Shown here: piece after piece, positions 46,701-57,127 of the stretch
Layout: each line of letters opens with the position of its first letter
Numbering within the stretch: the stretch's first letter is position 1
DNA from: Zasmidium citrigriseum
Taxonomy: Eukaryota; Ascomycota; Dothideomycetes; Mycosphaerellales; Mycosphaerellaceae
Assembly (NCBI GenBank): GCA_002786025.1
Contig: NHNW01000023.1
Span: forward strand, 124,001 to 188,000
Length of the DNA stretch: 64,000 bases
Direction of reading: 5' to 3'
Notes under the pieces: generated by a model
Seen by the model: the letters and a program-made list of their open reading frames with translations, nothing else
The model's database searches: none
Told to the model about the DNA's origin: nothing
Made by a program: the position numbers and the translations under genes

Positions 46701-47537
46701 AGAGCGTACCTGGCAAGGCCATCACTAGCGGCAAGCTGCTCAAGAAGAGCACAGGAGGGAAGCTTTCACAGCAAGCTGCTCAACGCAGGCCCATCCCTCA
46801 ATCACAACCTCTGCCGGGCGCCAATGCTCAGCCAGCCGAGCGGATCGTACCCCAACCTGCTGCTGTTCCCCAGCCGCGAGCAGTACCTCAACCCCAGCCT
46901 GTTGCGGCACTTTCGAATGGCACCTCACACACCCGCAACGCGTCTTCATCTTCCGCCCGAGCGCCGCCTCCTCCGCCACCGCCGCCAGCTGCTGCTGCGC
47001 CTCCCAAAGATCCGCAGTACAAGGCGTTGTACGACTTCCAGGGTCAGACCAGTGGCGAGATGAGCTTGACACAAGGCGAGATCATCGTCATCACACAAAA
47101 AGAGAACAATGGTAAGTGTTCTTGTACGACAATCCTACTACATGTACTAACAATCCCTAGGCTGGTGGCTCGGCCGACGAATGGACCATTCTGCTTCAGG
47201 GTGGACACCTGCAGCATACCTCGAAGAAGTCAAGCAAGCTCCTCCGCCACCCCCTGCACAATCACGACCACCTCCGCCGCCTGCACCTGCTGCTAACGGC
47301 GTTGCAAAGGGCAAAGTAGCTCCCGCTCCACCCGCGAAACGACCTGCTGGGCGTAAACCTGCTCCAGCGCCTGGTACACCGAGAGACAGTGGATACTCGA
47401 ATGGCGCGAATGGAGGGGCCAGTGGAACAGCGACTCCCACAGGTGGCAATCCTGGCCTTGCGGGAGGCTTGGCGGCTGCGTTGAAGGCTAGATCACAAGC
47501 GATGAATCGGGATGAGCAGAGGGACGATGACTGGTAG
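43772..47537 (+). CDS. MYO1: Class I myosin
   Basis: A 1,238-residue myosin-I that powers actin-patch assembly and endocytosis at the hyphal tip. Exons 43772-47111 and 47161-47537 flank one 49 bp intron inside the SH3 domain ([12 protein letters not shown]). The motor domain has the P-loop GESGAGKT (about residue 132), [10 protein letters not shown] (switch I) and [16 protein letters not shown] (switch II and relay). The TEDS phosphorylation serine is in RRGSVYDSP (about residue 360). Two IQ motifs ([11 protein letters not shown] and [10 protein letters not shown]) start near residue 723. The TH1 lipid-binding tail, a Pro/Ala-rich TH2, an SH3 domain ([15 protein letters not shown]) and the acidic Arp2/3-binding end DEQRDDDW complete it. 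This is a full and orthodox fungal Myo1/MyoA. Confidence 0.97.
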
Positions 47538-47863
47538 ATATCATTAGAGGGGTTCTCCGTGGAGCGAGAGGAGTTTAGAGTCCACGAAGCGGCTCACGGC
47601 GGCCTGGTCTTTAGCGATGTTTCCTGGGATAGCTCTTTTTTGTAGCGTGATCAATGAATGAGATGAACCCCAGTCTCCATCCGAAGACATCGCCTCAATC
47701 CTCTCGAAGTCTGCTCTTATCCCTGGTCCTCGGTCGCTTCGGGAACATTCAACAACGTCCGCCAGTCCGAAGTCTTATCCCCCGGTTGAAAGTACGGGGG
47801 CTCTGGACTGTTTTCAAAAAGTCAGCAAAGAATCATACACCTCACAGATCCCTGATCCACGAC
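47538..47863. other. Convergent intergenic region
   Basis: This 326 bp lies between the stop codons of the myosin gene (plus) and the second APH-like gene (minus). It should contain both 3' UTRs. No gene is seen. Confidence 0.5.
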
Positions 47864-48831
47864 TTACAACGCACTGTAATGGATCGTCATCGCATTCCAC
47901 ATGGCAAGGTGCAGTTTCTCGCACCCCGCCACTTCCTCCTCACTCAACGGCGCCAGTGCCTCTCGAAACACCTGGGCGAGATCCGACGACACGAGCTCGA
48001 ACGTCCTTGGGTAGAAACCTGCGCCACCCCAGTTCAACAGAACCGGAACGCCATCTCGTTCACAGAACCTCACATTCTCGTGCATGATATCGCAATGCGT
48101 GAGCACCAAGCGGCCCTTTCCGCGGAAATTTAACGGTTCGAGTTGTCGATCTTCGTCTAACCAGATTTTGGATTTTCTCACTTGGCCGTTTGCGTCGAAG
48201 AGTCGGATGTTCCAGTAGGTCTCGAGGTCGCGCGTGTTGTCGAGATAGAGGATTCCTTCTTCCCAGAGGGGGCGCCCGGATGTCCAGCCTCCGCCTACGG
48301 GACCTGGGGTGGTGCTTTTGATGGTGTGGAGGTGTGATGTCGCGGTTGCGATTCTGCGGAGTTGGTTTGGGGAGGGGGGGTTTTGGCAGGAAGAGCTTGG
48401 GATGTATTCCATTACGAGGAAACCGCAATAGTCTTTTCCGACTTCGTCGCCGCGGGAGAAGGAGTGGTGGATTTTCGGGACGCGGATTATCGAGGGGTCG
48501 AGGACTCGATGGGCGAAGGTCTGGTTTGAGATCTCTTCGAGGGAGACGCTGTAGCCGAATTTTATGATTGTGTTGGGTGAGTATTTGAGGAATGCGTGCG
48601 AGATCTTTTCCAGTTTTGGTGGTTTGAACTGCCGGACGGTAGCGCTGTTGAGGCAGGCTGTTACGATGGCGGCCTCGTCGAGGCGCGGATCGGGGATGGA
48701 GGAGAGGAGTCTGCGCTGGTTGTGCTTGTTGCGGATGCTGGTTTGTCGTCTGTCAATGACATTCTGGCTAAGAGGTCGAAGGTTGGGTCTGTGTCCGAGC
48801 TGTTGGGGATCTGGTCGATATTATCGGCCAT
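47864..48831 (-). CDS. APH-like phosphotransferase (copy 2, metal-binding Asp replaced; 5' end uncertain)
   Basis: A paralogue of the APH-like gene at 38951-39838. Conserved blocks are NTIIKFGYSV, VLDPSIIRVPKIHHSFSRG, YCGFLVMEYIPSSSC, TPGPVGGGW and the catalytic loop LVLTHCDIMHENVRFCE. The metal-binding DW becomes NW (VLLNWGGAGFYP), so activity is doubtful. The frame is open upstream to about 48820 but has no ATG before residue V of MEYI. A good start (MADNIDQIPNSSDTDPTFD) lies at 48831 in another frame. A 50 bp intron at 48711-48760 would join them in phase into 305 residues, but its donor (GTCATT) is poor, so a frameshift is the alternative. The enclosing protein would be cytosolic. Confidence 0.62.
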
Positions 48832-49430
48832 ATCGTTCGTATGTTCTGTTGAAATGTATGGCGATGGTCCCGGAGATGGTAATCTCTGCGGAGAGTCGGC
48901 CGGAGTATTGAATCTTCTTGGAATGAGCGGGAATTCGGTCGTGGCGAAGAAGGTTTAAATTTGCGGAACATTCGACTTTTGCAGCTCTGGGAGAATTCAA
49001 GCGTAGTAGATATAGACATTTTGTAAGCTAAGACGCAAGAGACATGGCCAAGCACGAAGGTGGTAATCATGTACACGCACCCAGTCATCGCAAGGCTACC
49101 AAACTTTACAGCTTGATCTCAACACAGGTTTCTCTCTCTGCGAGCGTCTCGCTGAGCTCCCGGAGTGTCAAAAATAATATCGGCAAGTCCTCTAACTCTT
49201 TGGGAGCTTGCATTAACAGCCCTGGAAAAACCTGCTCTCTACATCTGGAAAATGCCCTGAGGCAGTGACTTCCATGGTAAATTAGCCTTCACTAGCGCCG
49301 CGCTAGTCTAAATATGGAATCGGCAAAATCCCCTGACTCCACCAGCCAAGTGAATCCATCATCGTCCTTGCGACTTTTACTAACAATCGACATCAACTTC
49401 CACCGGAGCTCCGGCCGGAACAGCAGCTCA
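48832..49430. promoter_or_regulatory. Divergent promoter region, APH-like copy 2 and MSH1
   Basis: About 0.6 kb between head-to-head genes. The frame of MSH1 is open upstream to an ATG at 49314, so the leader may be partly coding. No repeat or RNA gene is seen. Confidence 0.4.
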
Positions 49431-52424
49431 ATGCGAGGGACCATAGCTTTGAAAGCTGTAGGCTCAAATCTTCAACGACTTCCCCGATCGGCGACTGCCG
49501 TCCGGATTTGGCAGACATGGCTTTACAAACAGCGTCCGCAAACGAGAGTGCAGACACGTGGAGTCAAGACGAAGACAACCATCAGAGCGAACAAATTGGC
49601 TCAAAGTTCCTCCCCGAAACTCAAGCAAGATGATGAACCGTTCGCACCCGAGAAGACATACCCTGTTGTCCTCCAACAGCATCTGGAGAATATGCGAAAG
49701 TTCAAGGACTGCATCGTCCTGACCAGGGTTGGCGACTTCTACGAGATGTACTTTGAGCATGTTGAACAATACGCTCCCCTCGTCAACCTGAAGAAAGCCA
49801 AGAAGACGACCAAAGACCTTGGAGATGTCCCGATGGCCGGCTTTCAGCATACCCAACTCGAGCGCTACCTGAAGATGTTTGTCCAGGACCTTGGCAAGCA
49901 GGTCGCTATCAGTGAGCAAGTGCGACTACCGGAAGGCGAGCGGACCCCCGGTGGTCAGCTTTTCGATCGCAGAGTCACCCGAGTTGTTACGGCTGGGACG
50001 CTGGTTGACGAGAATTTCATGGACCCCTTTGAGAACAACTACCTTCTCGGCATCCACTTCGAAGGCAACTCGCCGCTCATCGCCTCGAATGATAGCAATC
50101 AAGCTTCATACGAACGCTACAAGCGCAGCACCAAAGTCGGCCTCAGCTGGATTGACTTATCAAGTGGCGACTTCTACACTCAGAGCTCCGACCTTGCATC
50201 GCTCCCTTCTGCAGTTGCCCGGATTGGACCACGAGAGATTGTGCTCAACTCTTCCATGCAAGTTTTCAGCCTGGCCCAACTGCAGAAAGTCATCAGCGAA
50301 GCCAATCTGCCCATCCACTTCCATCGGCTTCAGAATCCATCAGCTTCGGTTTCTGACTGGACACCAATGTTGGAACACCCACTCCCGCAAGACAAGCAAG
50401 CTGAATTCTCTGCCACGGAGGTAGCAGCCGGAAATCTAGTTCTCGGCTACGTTAAGGAGAAGCTCCAGGATACCCAGCTCCAGCTTCAAGCGCCTGTCAG
50501 ACGCACCGACAACGAGTGCATGGCAATTGACAAGCAGAGCCTTCGGAATCTCGAAGTGCGAAACACGCTACGGGACGGCGGCTTTCAGGGCAGTCTCTTG
50601 CATACGGTCAGACATACTGTGACAAAGAGTGGCGCTCGACTACTCAGTCAACGCCTTGTGTCGCCGTCTATGTCGCTCTCCGTTATCAACAACCGTCTGG
50701 ACCTCGTGCAAGAGTTGCTGGAACATGAAGATCTTCGCGAAGACGTCCTGAGCATGCTGCGACGAACTTCCGATACCTATCGGCTTTTGCAGAAGTTCTC
50801 CATCGGGAGAGGGGATGCCGATGACTTGCTAGGCCTAGCGAGGACGGTCGATGTAATGCAACAAATGTCGGAACGACTGCACGAGCACATACTCGCAAAC
50901 CAAGACGGATCCGCACAAGAGGCTAGCGAGGATGCGTACGCTTTTGAGCTCACCTTCCTGTGGGACGTCTTAGGACGACTGGATCTGGACCAGCCGGTGA
51001 AGGCGGCAAATAACATCCAAGCAGCGATTGACGAGGAAGGCTTGAATCAACAGCATCTTGTTGAAGAGTCTGCAGAGGCTGAAGCGGAGCAAATGACAGA
51101 AGAGGCTGTCACTGCTGATGCCACTGGGCAGAAGTCGCCCAGGTTCTCTAAGCGCTCTTCCAAGACGCAGCTGTCACAGCAGCCCGAGAGGGGCTCAGAG
51201 ATGAAGACTGAAGACATTTGGATCATGCGAAGGAACGCATCTTCCACATTGGAGAGAGCTCACGGCGACCTGGATCGACTACTCGAGGCGAAGTATGATC
51301 TGGCCGTGAGACTTCGCCGAGATCTTCGAGCCGAAAGTCTGACTCTCAAATGGAGTGCACAGCTCGGCCACTTTTGTCATGTCAAAGGCAAAGATGCGCA
51401 AGGAAATCTTGCAGCGCTTGCTGGAGCTCGTACTATCGGCTCTACAAAAAGCACGAAATCCTTCTACCTCTCAGAATGGACACACCTGGGCGTACGCATC
51501 GATGACGCCAAGCTCCGAATCAGGACCGAAGAAGAGCGTGTGTTTGGCAGGCTGCGAGGAGAGGTATTGGAGAATCTCATGAAGCTGCGACGGAACGCCG
51601 CAGTCCTAGATGAGCTTGATGTGGCATGCTCATCAGCTGCAGTGGCCGAGGTGAGAAACTGGGTGCGGCCAGTACTGAGTATGGGCACATCCCACAAGAT
51701 CGTAGGAGGCCGTCATCCGACTGTAGACGCTGGATTGAAAGAACAGGGCAGATCCTTCACTGCGAATTACTGTGCTGTCGGCGACGGAGAAAAGATCTAC
51801 CTCATCACCGGGCCGAACATGGCTGGGAAAAGCACATATCTGCGCCAGAACGCTCTCATCACGATCCTCGCTCAGACTGGCTGCTTCGTCCCAGCAGATC
51901 ACGCAGAGATCGGGCTGGTCGATAAGATCTTCAGCCGAGTTGGCTCCGCAGATAACCTCTACCAAGACCAGTCCACCTTCATGGTCGAGATGTTGGAGAC
52001 AGCTGAGATCCTCAAACAAGCCACGCCACGATCTTTTGTCATCATGGATGAAGTCGGTAGAGGCACGACGCCTGAAGATGGCATTGCGGTTGGATATGCC
52101 TGCTTGCACCACCTTCACAATGTGAATCGTTGCAGGTCCTTGTTTGCTACGCACTTCCATGCGCTGGCAGATATGACGCAAGCTTTTGATGATGTGGCTT
52201 GCTACTGCACTGATGTTTCCGAGGGAGAGAATGGCTCTTGGGCGTATGACCACAAACTGAGGAGGGGCGTGAACAGAGCATCTCATGCACTGAAAGTTGC
52301 CAGGCTTGCTGGATTGCCCGAGGAAGCTATTGCTGTTGCGGCCGATGTTCTCACTGACTTGCAGAGAAATCAGGGCCAAGATGGCGGAGCTAAAACATTC
52401 AAGGCAGCGTCAGGGTCGGGATGA
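49431..52424 (+). CDS. MSH1: Mitochondrial MutS homologue (MSH1-type)
   Basis: A 997-residue single-exon MutS protein that binds mismatches and maintains mitochondrial DNA. ATG 49431 (MRGTIALKAVGSNLQRLPRS) begins a basic, acid-free presequence fit for mitochondrial import; an in-frame ATG at 49314 would add 39 residues. MutS domain I contains the mismatch-contacting VGDFYEMYFEH. The core clamp and lever region follow, with RNTLRDGGFQGSLLHTV. The ATPase has Walker A GPNMAGKSTYLRQ (about residue 794) and Walker B VIMDEVGRGTTPEDG (about residue 870), then ATHFHALADM. The clade is recognised by the presequence and by similarity to yeast Msh1 architecture, without an MSH3/6-type N-terminus. It sits between non-housekeeping genes. 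Confidence 0.93.
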   Translation: MRGTIALKAVGSNLQRLPRSATAVRIWQTWLYKQRPQTRVQTRGVKTKTTIRANKLAQSSSPKLKQDDEPFAPEKTYPVVLQQHLENMRKFKDCIVLTRVGDFYEMYFEHVEQYAPLVNLKKAKKTTKDLGDVPMAGFQHTQLERYLKMFVQDLGKQVAISEQVRLPEGERTPGGQLFDRRVTRVVTAGTLVDENFMDPFENNYLLGIHFEGNSPLIASNDSNQASYERYKRSTKVGLSWIDLSSGDFYTQSSDLASLPSAVARIGPREIVLNSSMQVFSLAQLQKVISEANLPIHFHRLQNPSASVSDWTPMLEHPLPQDKQAEFSATEVAAGNLVLGYVKEKLQDTQLQLQAPVRRTDNECMAIDKQSLRNLEVRNTLRDGGFQGSLLHTVRHTVTKSGARLLSQRLVSPSMSLSVINNRLDLVQELLEHEDLREDVLSMLRRTSDTYRLLQKFSIGRGDADDLLGLARTVDVMQQMSERLHEHILANQDGSAQEASEDAYAFELTFLWDVLGRLDLDQPVKAANNIQAAIDEEGLNQQHLVEESAEAEAEQMTEEAVTADATGQKSPRFSKRSSKTQLSQQPERGSEMKTEDIWIMRRNASSTLERAHGDLDRLLEAKYDLAVRLRRDLRAESLTLKWSAQLGHFCHVKGKDAQGNLAALAGARTIGSTKSTKSFYLSEWTHLGVRIDDAKLRIRTEEERVFGRLRGEVLENLMKLRRNAAVLDELDVACSSAAVAEVRNWVRPVLSMGTSHKIVGGRHPTVDAGLKEQGRSFTANYCAVGDGEKIYLITGPNMAGKSTYLRQNALITILAQTGCFVPADHAEIGLVDKIFSRVGSADNLYQDQSTFMVEMLETAEILKQATPRSFVIMDEVGRGTTPEDGIAVGYACLHHLHNVNRCRSLFATHFHALADMTQAFDDVACYCTDVSEGENGSWAYDHKLRRGVNRASHALKVARLAGLPEEAIAVAADVLTDLQRNQGQDGGAKTFKAASGSG

Positions 52425-52568
52425 AGGACTGCTTGATTAAGCTCCTCTTCTCTCAAAATGGAACAGATTTCTTCCGCGCACAATGCAAGGCTCCGAATCC
52501 TCAGACCCATCATCCGTACGTCGAGATGGCTACAAGCGGCAACGACCTCGAATCACCGTGGATATCTC

Positions 52569-54444
52569 TCAAAGATGGAAAAATTGACGATAGTCTTCCT
52601 CCAGCTCTGCGACTATATCGTTGTGAACAGCCGAACGAAATGCCTTGTCCTCCAGAGATGCTTTGGTCTGGTTCAAATCGCAATAAACGCAGCGTCGGAC
52701 CACATCGTTCCACCGCTTGCCGAACCTGTCACTGATCGCCTCCATACGCAGCAGCCGGTCCGCCGTCTGGAAGTCAGAAAGCTCATGTTTCGTTCCGTCG
52801 GGGTTAAGTTCAGTTGCCAGCTGGAGCTCATCGATGGTCTGGCCCATACAAAGCTCGATCAGTATGACCCCCAGCGCGAAAAGAGTAGGGTTCCGTATTA
52901 CGATGGCAGCAATGCTGACCTGTCCAGGAGAAGAGCTTGTGCTTGAGGCCGATGCTTTTGGCTTCAGACTTTGCGTGATGAAGGCGTGCTCGGCTAGGAC
53001 CTTGCCATTCTGCTGGATCAAGGTTATGTCGCTTTTGCCCCAAGTTGACATCAGCCAGGGCGTGTCGTGGAGCCGAAGCATCCACGAGGCAAGCGGCACG
53101 GCCAAGCGATGAGCATCCGCACTCGTAAGCTTTCGAATGGAGTTCCCTTGGTCCTTGAGAACGTTGGCAAGTGTCGAGACCGTAAGAGACGACTGGTCTA
53201 TCAGCCTGTCTTTCGGCCAGTACAGTCCATGTCGGTGCTGATTCGATACTCCCATAATGTATCCGAGGCATATTCCACATTGCATGGAACGCATCGTTCC
53301 GATACTAGGGCATCTTCGTTAGCCGAGAGCATCTCGAGATTTTCAGGAGCTACAACGCCATCAACCAGCCTCTGGACTCTTCCGTCAATGGTCCGTGGTC
53401 GGAGATCACAAGAATTCGAGCAGCAGTCTCCGACCTGGGATAATGAGAGAGAGAGAAGACTCACCTATGGCAAAGATCTTGAATCTCGTCAAGTTTCTGT
53501 TGCTGTGATGCGATCTTGGATCCATTGGTTGCCCTACTGGGCTCTGCTGGATCGGAGAATTGTACTTTTCGCTTCCGAGTGCCACAGACTGTGGGCGCCG
53601 GTGATGAGACACTTGGGGCAACAAGATTGTCGAGCAGTCGCATCTCAGCTTCTTGAATGGACCAGAGAGGCGCTTTGGCCTTCTCAACGTTGCTGTCATG
53701 GTGCAATATTACGCGAAAAGTATCGTCGGCTTCCCTCTGTGCGATGTCGAATCTGCTCTCCAGCTTCCCTACTGGGCGAAGGTATATGCTGGCCTTGTGA
53801 GGTGCTCCACAGGAGACTTGCAGTCCGTGCTGGAGGATTTCGAAGATACTGCTGGCTCCTGTGCGAATGTTATCATAGTCAGGGGTCCTTCGATTTCTGC
53901 GAGATTGGAGAAGGTTCTGGCTTTGGTCGGTCAGGCGGTGGATATGAGTGTTGTCGTCTCGAATGTTATGGATGAGGTCCATGTAAGCTGACTTTTGGAG
54001 TGCGAAGTGGAAGCGCTTGTACGCCTGGCGGAAGGACTTTCCATCATCGAATGGCCCTTTGCCGTTTTGGTCGATATGAAGTCGGTCTCTGAAGTCGTCG
54101 AGCGCCGCATGAATGCTTTTCGCATGATCCACAAACGACTCATAGGACTCCTGGAGTCTCTGCTTGAGCGCCGCTTTCACCTCGGGGTCGTTCCATTCGT
54201 CACCGGCTGGACTTTGGATGAGGTTGGCATGCTTTTCAATCGCGACACAGTCGGCAAGGAGGATAGAGAGCGTGTTGCGGTAAACGGTCTCTTCTGCTCG
54301 AAGCTTCCTTGCCAACGTCTTGAAGTCCCGAGACGCATGACAGATGACTTTTATCACTCGAACGCCGTCAGCGTAATGTTCCAGGCCTGAGATCACCAGT
54401 GGTATCACTCCGAGGACGACTCCGACTATCTCAACACCAGACAT
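52569..54444 (-). CDS. DUF7580-type protein (HeLo-like N-terminus, kinase-like C-terminus)
   Basis: A 574-residue protein from ATG 54444 (MSGVEIVGVVLGVIPLVISG), in exons 54444-53465 and 53313-52569. The hydrophobic N-terminus followed by helical segments (LEHYADGVRVIKVICHASRD) is typical of fungal proteins of the HeLo/prion-inhibition-like and DUF7580 groups. The C-terminal half has the family blocks CGICLGYIMGV, SIRKLTSADAHRLAVPLASW, LRLHDTPWL, LFALGVILIELCMGQTI and RCVYCDLNQ, a degenerate kinase-like fold. The 151 bp intron (GTGAGT donor, CTAACGAAG end) is long for this window but is the only join that keeps phase; an internal CT/GA microsatellite lies next to its donor. Relatives are thought to take part in fungal signalling or allorecognition, mostly untested. 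Confidence 0.8.
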
Positions 54445-54877
54445 GGCAGATGGAGTGCTGCCGGGATCTCCACGAAAGAAGCCTTGACCGCGCCCATTCA
54501 AAGGGAAATATGAGGTTGAGAGAGCTGGTCGACAACAGAGAGAAGGCGCAGCAACGAGGGCGTAGATTCCGAGGGGAGGTTCCAGCTGGCGATCCACTCA
54601 CAGCTGCAGACGAGCTGCGGACGGGAGGCCGCCCTCGAACGTAGTAGTCCCCCGCCCCTGCATCGCCACATTTGTGCGAGTCTGCTCAGCCGCAATTCAG
54701 TCCTCTTTCTCCCGTGTACTGCTACCAGATAACCTTGAAGCACCATCGTCACACGCTGTACGGTGACAGTACCCCGTCGATAGTCGTCTGCGGGCCTTCC
54801 ACTTCTATGAACAACAGAAGTGGCACTCCGACATATTTCACCTTACGACTGTCAGGTGAAGACAGCTCTGCAACATC
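54445..54877. promoter_or_regulatory. Divergent promoter region, DUF7580-type and zinc-finger genes
   Basis: This 433 bp lies between two head-to-head genes. Frames extending upstream of both starts lack coding character. A hairpin-like or repeat element was not seen. Confidence 0.4.
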
Positions 54878-56647
54878 ATGGCTATCGCGCAGCTGGTGCG
54901 CAGATGTATGGATGCGTTTCAAAGGGCCACCAACAGTCAACTTGACGAGGCCCTGGACGACGAGTTTGGCCGGTTTCGCATTTGGGCTGGCAACGTCAGC
55001 GCTCATACCACCGGACGCCGGTCGCTCCAATATCGCCTAAGGGAGTCTACGGATCTGAGCCAAACGGTGACGGACTATCTCGAAGATCTCGTACAGATTT
55101 TGACCCACGGGGAATGGCAGCACACACTCTCAGATTCAGACAGCGAGTCCGACGCACAACTCTTTGGCATAGAACAAAGTGAAGGCCCCGCCGATTTGGG
55201 GACAGAAGCCGTTGAAGAAGTACGGGAGATCATTACGTGTCTGATGCGGGTGTCGATGGCTCTCCGAAATCCCGCCAAAGATGATCGGATCAGAAATGCC
55301 ATCGACACGAGCGTGGCGCACTTTGAGCCACACGACATCGAACATGTACGGGCCAAATTCCCTTCTGCGCAAGATTCAGTCGTCACAACTCTGGGTGGTG
55401 CGATATCCCGACATCGACAGTATTTCAAATACCGAGAGGATCATCATGAAAAGCTGATTGGAGGGGTCAAGGATGAGAAGGACAACATTGGCGAACGTCC
55501 CAGTACTGTCGCAACATCTTTGGTGTTGGAGAAGACGCCGAGTACCGAACCGAAAGCGCTTGATGTCGAAACTGAATCGGTGTACACCGCGACGTCGTAC
55601 GCAACAACTGTTACAGGAGAATCGCATCTCCGTCTCCCGCCAATGCCCGAAACTGGACAGGATGGGCGGCCGTTCGAATGCCCCGTGTGCTATCACATCA
55701 TCGAGACTCCTGATACGCACTCCTGGCGAAAGCACCTATACGAGGATCTTCCTCCATATGTCTGCCTCGAGCCAAACTGCCAGGCGATCAGACGCCAGTT
55801 CTCTCGCCGCAGAGACTGGCGACGTCACATGAAAGAGCATAAGATTTACTGGCTCTGTCCCTTCGATTGTACTGAAATGTTTCGCCGTTCCGAGACCTTC
55901 AAGGAGCATTTGGCATCACAACACGGCGATGTCGTGACAGACATTGCTGCGCAATCCCTTGAAACTTCATGTGTTAAGATAGAGGAGTTCCAAGGCCCGG
56001 CAAAATGTCCCTTGTGCTTGGAAGAAAGATCTGATACGAATGACCTTGCGAGACACCTCGGCCACCACATGGAGCAATTGGCGTTGTTCGCGCTTCCGAA
56101 GCATGTCTATGAAGATGCAGAAAATCTCAAGTCGGACGCTAGTGGATGTGAAACCGAATCCGTGCATAGCGAGTTCGCCACCCCGAGAATGACAGATCAA
56201 GGCAGATCGGAAGGGCAGGATGAGGAAGCCAATCCAGCTAGGAATATGTATGGCCCGATTGACCAGGATGAGGAAGCCGATCCAGCTAGGAATATGTATG
56301 GCCCGATTAACCAGGATGAGGAAGCCGATCCAGCTAGGAATATGTATGGCCCGATTGACCAGGATGAGGAAGCCGATCCAGCTAGGAATATGTATGGCCC
56401 GATTAACCGCGCTCCTGCGATAGGAGATCGAATAACTCCGTCTCGCCTCGATACGAATGTGCTCGTCCCGCCTAAGGCGACTTTAGCTGATCGCTCCCCT
56501 ACTGGCTCTTTAGCTCGTGGAGGCTCTCGACGACCGAAATGGGAGATGACAGGTGATTTTGTCTGTCACTGGTGTGGTGCTAGCTTTACTACGCAGGGTG
56601 ACCTTACCCTCCATCTCCGATCGCATCAACCTTATAAAAGCCGATAA
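54878..56647 (+). CDS. C2H2 zinc-finger protein, truncated by an in-frame stop
   Basis: A 589-residue frame starting MAIAQLVRRCMDAFQRATNS. The N-terminal 230 residues are helical and acidic (SDSDSESD). Zinc-finger-like units follow: CPVCYHIIETPDTHSWRKH, CLEPNCQAIRRQFSRRRDW, CPFDCTEMFRRSETFKEH and CPLCLEERSDTNDLARH. Then come four 16-residue repeats and a final finger (CHWCGASFTTQGDLTLHLRS). The frame then stops at TAA 56645-56647 just after HQPYKSR, where two more perfect fingers follow in the same frame. This architecture is common in Dothideomycetes and resembles proteins annotated as C2H2-domain with unknown role, presumably nuclear. The stop suggests a decaying gene or a stop read through. 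Confidence 0.75.
   Translation: MAIAQLVRRCMDAFQRATNSQLDEALDDEFGRFRIWAGNVSAHTTGRRSLQYRLRESTDLSQTVTDYLEDLVQILTHGEWQHTLSDSDSESDAQLFGIEQSEGPADLGTEAVEEVREIITCLMRVSMALRNPAKDDRIRNAIDTSVAHFEPHDIEHVRAKFPSAQDSVVTTLGGAISRHRQYFKYREDHHEKLIGGVKDEKDNIGERPSTVATSLVLEKTPSTEPKALDVETESVYTATSYATTVTGESHLRLPPMPETGQDGRPFECPVCYHIIETPDTHSWRKHLYEDLPPYVCLEPNCQAIRRQFSRRRDWRRHMKEHKIYWLCPFDCTEMFRRSETFKEHLASQHGDVVTDIAAQSLETSCVKIEEFQGPAKCPLCLEERSDTNDLARHLGHHMEQLALFALPKHVYEDAENLKSDASGCETESVHSEFATPRMTDQGRSEGQDEEANPARNMYGPIDQDEEADPARNMYGPINQDEEADPARNMYGPIDQDEEADPARNMYGPINRAPAIGDRITPSRLDTNVLVPPKATLADRSPTGSLARGGSRRPKWEMTGDFVCHWCGASFTTQGDLTLHLRSHQPYKSR
56216..56407 (+). repeat. Four 48 bp coding minisatellite repeats
   Basis: Four tandem 48 bp units start at 56216, 56264, 56312 and 56360 and encode QDEEADPARNMYGPI plus D or N. 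They are almost identical. Copy 1 has AAT for GAT in the fifth residue group, and the last codon alternates GAC, AAC, GAC, AAC. The alternation suggests that a two-unit block was itself duplicated. The period is a multiple of three, so copy-number change keeps the frame. Confidence 0.95.
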
Positions 56648-57127
56648 CACGTCTGCCAGCATTGCCACAAGCGCTTCCAGTATCGTAAGGATCTAGCGCG
56701 GCATGTCCCTAAGCACGATCCTAATCGCAAGAGATACTACTGCACTTATACGGCATGTAAATACAACACACGAGGATTTGGCAGACAGGACCATCTCGAT
56801 CGACACGTCGCGAAAGAACATAGGGTGGATACGCTAGGACATTCGTAGCCCAACAAGGGAAATGAAGATCCAGGTCGACTGGTTGTAAAAGGACACTCGG
56901 ATGACGACGCAGGCCAGCAGATCTGTCAAACTTCGCCGAACCCTGCCATCACGGCCACGACCGAGTTGCGAAGTACGGGTCCTCGATGGGAAGGCAAAGG
57001 CACCGCTACCCGTACAACAACCGCAACACCATCTCTGATCGCTCAGGATGAATCGAGTCTAAATGTCTCTATGACAAAGGAGGACATCTATGAGAGGATC
57101 GTTGACAGACACGATGGAGTAACCTGA
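56648..57127 (+). pseudogene. In-frame continuation of the zinc-finger gene beyond two stop codons
   Basis: After TAA 56645-56647 the same frame continues with two perfect fingers: CQHCHKRFQYRKDLARHVPK and a second in CTYTACKYNTRGFGRQDHLD plus RHVAKEH. It reaches a TAG at 56846-56848, then stays open for about 92 more codons of protein-like sequence ending YERIVDRHDGVT before TGA 57125-57127. Functional fingers directly behind a stop make a nonsense mutation the simplest reading. The second stop may be a natural end or a further mutation. Confidence 0.75.

Noticed and set aside
51633..52379. 248-codon minus-strand open frame
   Set aside because: Antisense to the ATPase domain of MSH1.
53067..53975. 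302-codon plus-strand open frame
   Set aside because: It is antisense to the well-supported DUF7580-type gene and has no recognisable domain.
56220..56423. Repetitive 67-codon frame inside the zinc-finger gene
   Set aside because: The 48 bp period keeps all frames open; the zinc-finger frame is the supported one.
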